Below are positions 58,701 through 64,000 of a DNA stretch of 64,000 nt, piece by piece (positions within the stretch are counted from its first letter, which is position 1; each line of letters starts with the position of its first letter). This stretch comes from Streptomyces gelaticus. Lineage in GTDB: Bacteria > Actinomycetota > Actinomycetes > Streptomycetales > Streptomycetaceae. The stretch covers positions 306,134 to 370,133 of the forward strand of contig NZ_BMTF01000007.1 of the NCBI RefSeq assembly GCF_014649535.1. Reading direction: 5' to 3'. The notes under the pieces are model-generated. The model saw nothing but the letters and a program-made list of their open reading frames with translations, was not told the origin of the DNA and ran no database searches. The position numbers were made by a program, and so were the translations under genes.

Positions 58701-61700
58701 GACATCACCATGGCCTACGACGACCAGGCCGTCGGGGTGGCACCCGCCAAGGGCGACATCACCACCTCCTACCGCCTGGCGAGCTATGGCGAGCTCGACA
58801 AGAAGCCCGTTTACCAGCAGGTCTCCAGTTCCACCTACGACAAGCTGGGCCGCCCGCTCACCACGACCAACGCCCTCAACCGCACGGTCAAGACCACCTA
58901 CGTCCCCGACGACACCGGTTACGGCCCGCTGACCTCCAAGACCACCACCGACCCCAAGCTCTACACCTCCACCACCGAGGTGGACCCGGCCTGGGGCACG
59001 GCCACCAAGACGACCGACGCCAACGGCAACGTCACCGAGTGGTCCTTCGACGCGCTTGGCCGCCTGCGGTCGGTCTGGAAGCCGGACCGCTCCCGCACGC
59101 TCGGCGACGCAGCCAGCATCGTCTACGCCTACAGCATCAACAATGACAAGGAGACTTGGGTCCGCACCGACGCCCTCAAGGCCGACGGAAAGACCTACAA
59201 CAACTCCTACGAGATCCTCGACAGCCTGCTGCGGTCCCGCCAGAAGCAGGTCCCCGCGCCCAACGGCGGCCGGGTGATCTCCGAAACCCTCTACGACGAC
59301 CGCGGCCTGGCATACATCTCCAACAGCCAGATCCACGACAACAACGCCCCCTCAGGCACCCTGGCCAACACCTACCCCGGCTCCACCCCCGCCTCCACCG
59401 AGACGGTCTTCGACGCCGCCGGCCGCGCCACCGAATCGATCTTCCGGGTCTACGACCAGGAAAAGTGGCGCACCAAAACCGACCAGCAGGGCGACCGCAC
59501 CACCGTCACCGCCGCCGAGGGCGGCACCGGCACCGTGACGATCGTCGACGCCCGCGGCCGGATCACCGAGCGCCGCGAGTACAGCGGCCCCGTCCCGACC
59601 GGCAGCGACTACACCCGAACCCTGTACGAGTACACCCCCGGCAGCCAGCTCAAGAAGATGACCGGTCCGGACGGTGCGGTCTGGACGTACGGCTACGACC
59701 TGCGCGGCCGCGAGACCACCTCCACCGACCCCGACAAGGGCACCGTCACTACCACCTACAACGACCTCGACCAGCCGCTGACCGTCAATACCACCCTCAA
59801 CGGTTCCTCCCACACCGTAATCACCGACTACGACGAGCTCGGCCGCACAACCGGGACCTGGGACGGGGTGAAGGACAACGCCCACCAGCTGACCAAGTTC
59901 ACCTACGATTCGCTGGCCAAGGGCAAGCCGACAGCGTCGATCCGCTATGTCGGAGGCACCACTGGCAAGATCTACTCTCAGGTCGTCACCGGCTACGACG
60001 CGCTCGGCCGCCCCAAGGGCACCAAGACCGTCATCGCCGCCACCGACCCACTGGTCGCCGTCGCTGGCGCGCCGCAGACGTTCACCACCTCCACCGCCTA
60101 CAACATCGACGGAACCGTCCAGTCCACCTCGCTGCCAGCGGTGGCCGGTCTTCCCGCCGAGACCGTGGACAACAGTTACAACGCCCTCGGCATGCTCACC
60201 GGCACCGACGGCATGACCGACTACGTCCAGAACATCGGCTACTCCCCGTACGGCGAGATCGAGGAGACCCTCCTGGGCACCTCCACCGGTGCCAAGCAAC
60301 TCCAGATACTCAACCGCTACGAGGACGGCACCCGCCGCCTGGCCAATACCCACACTGCCGATCAGACCAACACCGGCCACACCAGCGACGCCAACTACAT
60401 CTACGACGCCTCTGGCAACGTCAAGTCGATCACCGACAACGCCAGCGGCAAGGACACTCAGTGCTTCGCCTATGACGGCTACCGCCGTCTGACCGAAGCG
60501 TGGACGCCGTCCTCCAACGACTGCACCACCGCCCGCGCGGCGTCCGCGCTCGGCGGGCCGGCCCCGTACTGGACCAGCTGGACCTACAAACCCGGCGGCC
60601 TGCGCGACACCCAGACCGAGCACAAGGCCACCGGCGACACCAAGACCGGCTACAGCTACCCTGCCGTCAATGCCTCCGGCACCGGACAGCCCCACACCCT
60701 GACCTCCGTCACCGTCAACAGTGGCACCGCCAAGACCTACACCTACGACGAGCAGGGCAACACCACCAAGCGCTACGGCCCCACCGGCGCTGCGCAGAAC
60801 CTCACCTGGGACATTGAAGGAGAACTCACCCGACTCACCGAGGGCACCAAGACCACCGACTACCTCTACGACGCCAACGGCGAACTCCTGATACGCCGCG
60901 GCCCCGTCAAGACCGTCCTCTACCTGGGCGGCGAGGAACTCCACTACGACACGGTCGCCAAGAAGTTCACCGCTCAGCGCTACTACCCGGCAGGTGACGC
61001 CACCGCCGTCCGCACCGAGACCAGCCTGTCTTGGATGGTCGACGACCACCACGGCACCGCCTCAATGAGCGTGGACGCCATCTCCCAGACCATCACCCGC
61101 CGCTACACCAAACCCTTCGGCGAGAGCCGCGGAACCGCACCGTCGACCTGGCCCGACGACAAGGGATTCCTCGGCAAACCCGCCGACACCGACACCGGAC
61201 TCACCCACATCGGCGCCCGCGAATACGACCCGACCAGCGGACGCTTCCTCTCCGTCGACCCCGTCCTCGCCCCCGACGACCACGAGTCCCTCAACGGCTA
61301 CGCATACGCCAACAACACCCCCGTCACCCTGGCCGACCCCACCGGCCTCCGCCCAGACGGAGCGTGTGGTGGTGCCTCGAGCTCCTGCGGCGGTGGCATT
61401 GAAACCTGGTCCAAGTCCGGAGATTCCTGGACCTGGGAATACTCGAGGCCGGTCAGCAACAATACGGATGGGTCAACGACTTACGCCACGAGTAGTTACA
61501 CCATCGGGAAGGGGGGAACGTCTGGCACGACGAGAAGTGGCGGCCGCGCTGGCCCTAAGCGGATAACTCAAAAAGAATACAAGGTGGGCATGGTGGCTCC
61601 TCCCGCCACCCGGATTCCACCACTCCTTTCGGCGATTCTTGGTAAAATGACCAAGGATATTAATATCAATATGGATGACGTTTGGAAAAAGTTCTTCGAT

Positions 61701-62003
61701 AAGCCGGATGAACTGTCGGAAGATCAATGGGATGAGCTTGTGGATGCATGCGTTGCATCTCAAGGGCTCAGCGAGGCTGGCTGCAGAAAGCTTCCCGTAT
61801 TTGTTGTTGACGGAAAGCGAACCCCTAAGATAGCGATCAACGATAAGTCCGCCATAGATAGCGGCCACCCCTTCTACCTGCACTACCTGGCAAGCTCAAA
61901 AGGAGCGGATCGGAATCGCGAGTTCGCCGGGTGTAAAGCGGCGTGGGGGGGCCACAGAGTTGCGACGAGTACCCTTTCGCCAGTACACAGGAGGGGGGCA
62001 TAG
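55704..62003 (+). CDS. RHS-repeat polymorphic toxin, frame broken before its NucA/NucB DNase tip
   Basis: A 2099-aa exported RHS protein. The N-terminus is basic-hydrophobic (RRWLGRGALVVSLSVLPQVV). A SpvB/TcdB-like part follows (about 280-420, FTWNYPLRVPPATAGPSPNL), then YD repeats (about 1000-1830). The RHS-associated core (about 1832-1883) reads GLTHIGAREYDPTSGRFLSV ... NTPVTLADPTGLRP, after which the variable tip begins. The tip (61350 on) is AT-richer than the core. The frame ends in an unlikely tail (HRVATSTLSPVHRRGA) right after seven G at 61945-61951; the -1 frame continues as a DNase. RHS shells enclose and release such toxins against competing cells. GTG 55704 has GGAGAG at 6 bases. 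Confidence 0.88.
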   Translation: MSLPPFRKRLPGAVIRRWLGRGALVVSLSVLPQVVIPSGYDFAAQAQTAAARKQLEDRPKAKIDKVGRFKPGASKAPKNKAASASGKTRARLNSAAWPEAGKATAKVPATSNGTAVTVGGLGVELAQEPTAPAAKSAKAKTEAVATGPAEEVALRVHSQAAAKKAGVNGILLTVDPSEEAAGDTDRLRVSLDYSTFNDVYGGNFGPRLRLVTLPACALTTPEKESCRTQQPVAGASNDTGSQTLTGTVSARALAAGAPMLLAAAADSSGSGGDYASTPLSPTATWEAGGSTGDFTWNYPLRVPPATAGPSPNLSISYNSASVDGRTAGENNQTSVVGEGFSITESYIERKYGSCKDDGQPGKGDLCWKYANATLVLNGKAVELVNTCADKAACDAAALSQASGGTWKVKNEDGTRVEHLTGATGNGDDNTEYWKVTDASGTQYVFGKHRMPEWSDKGTTATTDDDPVTNSVWTVPVFGDDSGEPCYKSTGFADSSCNQAWRWNLDYVVDTHDNASTYWYSKETNYYSKNADTTVNGTGYTRGGYLDRIDYGLRSDLIYSKPAAQQVSFTYAERCITSGGCTSLTKDTKANWPDVPFDMICAANSKCTTQIGPSFFTRKRLTDITTSVWTGTGTTQRDVDTWHLEQDFPDTGDASSASLWLKSIQNTGKANTTTAAMPPVTFDGMQLPNHVEGSGPDTLRYIKWRVRKIKSETGSTLTANYSDPDCIWGSSMPADIDRNTRRCFPVKWSQSGAEPVTDWFHKYVVTSVFQDDPYGHGDTGETYYDYQGGAGWAYADDEGLTKPSNRTWSQWRGYGKVVQTSGDSEGPRSKKLTLYMRGLNGEKELDGTARVEKVTDSTGTAIDDSRQYAGFVRETIAYNGADELSGTINTPWSHKTGSHTYGWGTTSSWIVQAGEAVTRTKTSTGTRTVKQKTTYDTTYGMPITVEDSGDAAITGDESCVRTSYARNTSASTWLVNAVSRTETYSVPCTATPSIPDDVVSDITMAYDDQAVGVAPAKGDITTSYRLASYGELDKKPVYQQVSSSTYDKLGRPLTTTNALNRTVKTTYVPDDTGYGPLTSKTTTDPKLYTSTTEVDPAWGTATKTTDANGNVTEWSFDALGRLRSVWKPDRSRTLGDAASIVYAYSINNDKETWVRTDALKADGKTYNNSYEILDSLLRSRQKQVPAPNGGRVISETLYDDRGLAYISNSQIHDNNAPSGTLANTYPGSTPASTETVFDAAGRATESIFRVYDQEKWRTKTDQQGDRTTVTAAEGGTGTVTIVDARGRITERREYSGPVPTGSDYTRTLYEYTPGSQLKKMTGPDGAVWTYGYDLRGRETTSTDPDKGTVTTTYNDLDQPLTVNTTLNGSSHTVITDYDELGRTTGTWDGVKDNAHQLTKFTYDSLAKGKPTASIRYVGGTTGKIYSQVVTGYDALGRPKGTKTVIAATDPLVAVAGAPQTFTTSTAYNIDGTVQSTSLPAVAGLPAETVDNSYNALGMLTGTDGMTDYVQNIGYSPYGEIEETLLGTSTGAKQLQILNRYEDGTRRLANTHTADQTNTGHTSDANYIYDASGNVKSITDNASGKDTQCFAYDGYRRLTEAWTPSSNDCTTARAASALGGPAPYWTSWTYKPGGLRDTQTEHKATGDTKTGYSYPAVNASGTGQPHTLTSVTVNSGTAKTYTYDEQGNTTKRYGPTGAAQNLTWDIEGELTRLTEGTKTTDYLYDANGELLIRRGPVKTVLYLGGEELHYDTVAKKFTAQRYYPAGDATAVRTETSLSWMVDDHHGTASMSVDAISQTITRRYTKPFGESRGTAPSTWPDDKGFLGKPADTDTGLTHIGAREYDPTSGRFLSVDPVLAPDDHESLNGYAYANNTPVTLADPTGLRPDGACGGASSSCGGGIETWSKSGDSWTWEYSRPVSNNTDGSTTYATSSYTIGKGGTSGTTRSGGRAGPKRITQKEYKVGMVAPPATRIPPLLSAILGKMTKDININMDDVWKKFFDKPDELSEDQWDELVDACVASQGLSEAGCRKLPVFVVDGKRTPKIAINDKSAIDSGHPFYLHYLASSKGADRNREFAGCKAAWGGHRVATSTLSPVHRRGA

Positions 62004-62161
62004 GAGCCCAGACCATGGCGGTCCCATTCAGGCCTGAGCAAATCATACAAAGAAATGATCTCGGGAGCTTCTATAGAGCCAATAAGATGGGCAAGGGTGA
62101 CCCTTTCCTCGTTACGGTAATCAACGTGAAAGTCAAGTATGGAATTTACTCGGCGGGATGA
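61945..62161 (+). other. Out-of-frame NucA/NucB-type DNase domain of the RHS toxin
   Basis: From the G-tract onward the frame -1 to the RHS gene encodes GPQSCDEYPFASTQEGG, then TMAVPFRPEQIIQRNDLGSF and GDPFLVTVINVKVKYG, ending at TGA 62161. CDEYPFA...EGG is the core of NucA/NucB deoxyribonucleases, whose Asp/Glu here are catalytic. Joined to the RHS frame by one extra G (eight instead of seven) the product would be about 2152 aa. There is no start codon with a ribosome site of its own, so it must be reached from the RHS frame or be silent. Confidence 0.75.
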
Positions 62162-62564
62162 AATAGGGGCAACTGTGAGCGTGTGCATATTCCGGGACAC
62201 CGTACCAACGGGCATGGTCGTATTTTGCGACTTCGATACAACCGATTACCCTAGGGCGCAGACCGGCCTAGAAGAATTCCTCTTCCTCCCTGGATGCCTA
62301 GTCGTCATGGGGAACTCGGATAAGGATATTCGAGTCGAGGTGCGCGTAGGGGGAAGTAATATTTCGGGCGCGCAGCGAGTATTTGAAGGAGTGATGACCT
62401 TCCACTCGGGCGTACTCAGCATTTCAGACCCGGAGAGCCCTAACGTAGAGTCACTTCATCTTCCGCGATCCGGAAGTTGGAATGTGCAAGTTTACCTCCG
62501 AAGCATGCCAGAGATGGATGAGATGTATTTCATCTTTGATTTTGATCAATGGAAAGGAGAGTAA
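62139..62564 (+). CDS. Probable immunity protein, Nin/ComJ-like
   Basis: A 141-aa acidic, low-GC gene product right after the toxin tip; its ATG overlaps the DNase frame by 23 bp. An alternative GTG start at 62175 has a better ribosome site (AGGGG, 5 bases). The order of features (beta strand start VSVCIFRD, acidic middle, GVMTFHSGVLSIS, then SLHLPRSGSWNVQVYLRSMP and YFIFDFDQW) parallels the Bacillus NucA inhibitor Nin/ComJ (VPFHVTENGIHIES ... LPKGDYQLTCWTVP). The resemblance is from memory and by eye. Role: bind and block the NucA-like tip inside the producer. No signal peptide. Confidence 0.6.
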   Translation: MEFTRRDEIGATVSVCIFRDTVPTGMVVFCDFDTTDYPRAQTGLEEFLFLPGCLVVMGNSDKDIRVEVRVGGSNISGAQRVFEGVMTFHSGVLSISDPESPNVESLHLPRSGSWNVQVYLRSMPEMDEMYFIFDFDQWKGE

Positions 62565-62594
62565 GATTAACGCGATCTAACCTCGATGTTTCTT

Positions 62595-62625
62595 AATGGG
62601 CCGCCGACCCCGTCGGCGGCCCATT
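62595..62625 (+). terminator. Terminator of the toxin-immunity module
   Basis: 14-bp perfect stem AATGGGCCGCCGAC / GTCGGCGGCCCATT with a three-base loop, then TCGTTG; 30 bp after the immunity stop. Confidence 0.75.
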
Positions 62626-62700
62626 TCGTTGCTGCTGAGCGCGGCCGGGCAGGTTGAGGGCTTCGGCGAAGTAGTAGGCTGTCCAGTTCATAACGATCTG

Positions 62701-63609
62701 TCAACCCGTGGGTCGCGGAAGCAGACAGGCACGGCCTTCCAGCGACATCGCGCCGACGAGGGTTACCGGTTCGCTGCTATCCGAAGGGTGTACATCCCCA
62801 AGAAAACGGGACCCGCCGTACGACAAGCCACAGCCCGCTACGAGAACCCCCGGCGCAAGCTCACCAGCACCGAGCGCCGCGTCGAAAGCAGCGTGTCCTT
62901 GCTCAAGGACCAGGCCGCCGACGTCCGCTTCGAGCAACTCGCCATCCTCTTGCGTAACCAGATCTCGGCTCTTGACCGGCGGCACATCCCGGCCGTCGCC
63001 CGTGAGTGGACTACGGCGCAGCGCCGAGCTGCCGCAGCCCTGACGGCCCAGCTCGTAGGCATGAGCAAGGCGCGTGAGGCCCTTGTGTCCCAGCTCAGCG
63101 GCTTCGTTACCGAACTTCTCCAACAAGTCGACCAAGCAAGCCGGTTCTCTGTCTTCCCCGACGGCCCCACGCCCTGGGCAGGGCAGCGCTTCCTCACTAT
63201 TCGCTACAGGAAACCCGAGCTCTCCGTGCGCACCGCCTATATGCGCGAAGCCATCGACAACCTCGCCTCCAACCCGCGCACCCGCAAACTCAAGGGCACC
63301 GAGGTGGTCATGCGCTGCCTGCACGCAGTCGTTCCGCGCTTCACCGCCGAGGTCATGAAACCCAACGCCGCCCCCTTCGCCTGCTGTGGTCCCAACCCTC
63401 TATCCGGCACAACCTGCAAGATCAGTAAGGTGACGCACCATCAGAACGAGTGTCAATGGGCTTCATTTCAGCGTCGAGATATCGCCCGTAACGCCCACAC
63501 CGCACTAATGCGCACGCACAAACCCCAGGTCAGGGGCCCTTTGCGGCCGGTTCGAGGATGGCGACGCACTCCACGTGCGCCGTCATCGGCAACGCGTGAA
63601 GCCCTGTAG
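62701..63609 (+). CDS. Unrecognised coding remnant
   Basis: The stretch from about 62760 to 63375 has convincing Streptomyces codon use (G/C third positions) in one frame and reads as a helical, charged protein: RKLTSTERRVESSVSLLKDQ, ISALDRRHIPAVAREWTTAQ, RTAYMREAIDNLASNPRTRK, VVPRFTAEVMKPN. No ribosome site marks a start and the last 80 codons look non-coding, so both ends may be lost. The family is unknown to me; a coiled coil is possible. It may be the remains of a displaced gene or an older RHS-linked cassette. Confidence 0.4.
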   Translation, partial: STRGSRKQTGTAFQRHRADEGYRFAAIRRVYIPKKTGPAVRQATARYENPRRKLTSTERRVESSVSLLKDQAADVRFEQLAILLRNQISALDRRHIPAVAREWTTAQRRAAAALTAQLVGMSKAREALVSQLSGFVTELLQQVDQASRFSVFPDGPTPWAGQRFLTIRYRKPELSVRTAYMREAIDNLASNPRTRKLKGTEVVMRCLHAVVPRFTAEVMKPNAAPFACCGPNPLSGTTCKISKVTHHQNECQWASFQRRDIARNAHTALMRTHKPQVRGPLRPVRGWRRTPRAPSSATREAL

Positions 63610-63883
63610 TCAGTCTCGCCGCTCCGGTCCGTGGGGCTCCATCCCCTGAGGTACAGCTGAGTTCCTCCGGCGTGGGTTCGCATGTGTACGACGTCTCTGG
63701 GAGCCTACTCAAGGGGTCGATCGACCTCACATACCGCCTTGCCCATTGCAGCCAGCGTCGGGCCGAGTCCAAAGCCGACTCACCCACAGCACCGCCCAAC
63801 TCGCCGATACGGCATTCCAATGCCGTGCAGTACGCACGGAGCACAGCGGCCTCTTGCCAGCACCTCGCCTGTTCACGAAGCAC
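63530..63883 (-). pseudogene. 5'-truncated conserved Streptomyces protein
   Basis: The frame opens right at the end of the IS element and reads REQARCWQEAAVLRAYCTAL, ARRWLQWARRYVRSIDPLSR, CEPTPEEL. The WLQWA...DRIDPL...EPTPEEL block is the C-terminal part of a common Streptomyces small protein whose N-terminal half is absent here. The last 35 codons may be read-through beyond the natural end. The gene seems to have been cut by the IS insertion. Confidence 0.45.
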
Positions 63884-63887
63884 CTAA

Positions 63888-64000
63888 GCGCTGTCCCGTA
63901 AATGATCTACGGCATGCTGGTTGACCAGCGTTGTTTCCCAGTCATCCGGCGAGAGTGAGGTTGTGGAGGCGGGCGATGCCGAGCATGGCGTGGTGGACGC
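63888..64000 (-). mobile_element. IS5-family element, right end (cut by window end)
   Basis: The element appears to begin at GCGCTGTCCCGTAAATGATC (63888 on), directly after CTAA at 63884-63887, which fits the YTAR target duplication of the IS5 group. Only the transposase tail is inside the window. Confidence 0.6.
63942..64000 (-). CDS. IS5-family transposase, C-terminal end (partial)
   Basis: The last 18 residues read VHHAMLGIARLHNLTLAG before TGA, the usual ending of Streptomyces IS5-family DDE transposases. The rest lies beyond the window. It cuts and pastes or copies the element using its terminal repeats. Confidence 0.7.
   Translation of the reverse strand, partial: VHHAMLGIARLHNLTLAG

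Overview
This is a high-GC actinobacterial chromosome segment, almost certainly Streptomyces. Third codon positions are strongly G/C, GTG starts and 4-bp start/stop overlaps are common, and the order hemE - DUF3000 - response regulator - rnd - fadA/fadB ... amino-acid permease - dxs - xylFGH - rok7B7 - ngcEFG ... acnA - HTH/MurA follows the SCO6031-to-SCO5998 order of S. coelicolor as I remember it. No rRNA, tRNA or CRISPR array was seen.

Layout. (1) 0-9.4 kb: conserved housekeeping: a CoA-disulfide-reductase-like flavoprotein, HemE, a DUF3000 protein, an orphan LuxR-type regulator, ribonuclease D and a translationally coupled beta-oxidation pair. (2) 9.4-23.3 kb: a cell-envelope glycopolymer locus. 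Reading leftwards, it has GalE, two paralogous beta-propeller/lectin-like proteins (the second carrying what looks like a catalytically dead PIG-L domain), a CDP-alcohol phosphotransferase, a 1517-aa fusion of two GT2 glycosyltransferases with a TagF-type glycerophosphotransferase, an SGNH hydrolase, an Ig-like protein and a phosphodiester-glycosidase lipoprotein. A divergent LytR-CpsA-Psr ligase completes it. (3) 23.4-27 kb: an APC permease and dxs. (4) 27-40 kb: carbohydrate uptake: xylFGH with its ROK regulator, ngcEFG (no ATPase of its own) and a secreted GH92 mannosidase. (5) 40-50.5 kb: a histidine phosphatase, an AfsR-like regulator divergent from a secreted CHAP-type protein, aconitase behind two overlapping DtxR/IdeR-type iron boxes, a GNAT acetyltransferase, and a MurA-like enzyme fused to an XRE DNA-binding domain.

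(6) 50.5-64 kb is accessory DNA with decay and mobility: a frameshifted DUF6308 gene, a LamG/DNRLRE wall protein gene with two lesions in its 5' part, and a 6.3-kb RHS polymorphic-toxin gene. The RHS variable tip is AT-richer than the core. It breaks frame at a run of seven G just before a NucA/NucB DNase motif (CDEYPFAS), which continues intact in the -1 frame. The next small gene resembles the Bacillus NucA inhibitor Nin/ComJ and is the likely immunity gene. An unrecognised coding remnant, a 5'-truncated Streptomyces gene and the end of an IS5-family element at a CTAA target close the window.

The two most interesting systems are the RHS-NucA/Nin-like toxin-immunity module with its G-tract frameshift, and the envelope polymer locus with its triple-domain synthase, dead PIG-L/propeller proteins and phosphodiester glycosidase.
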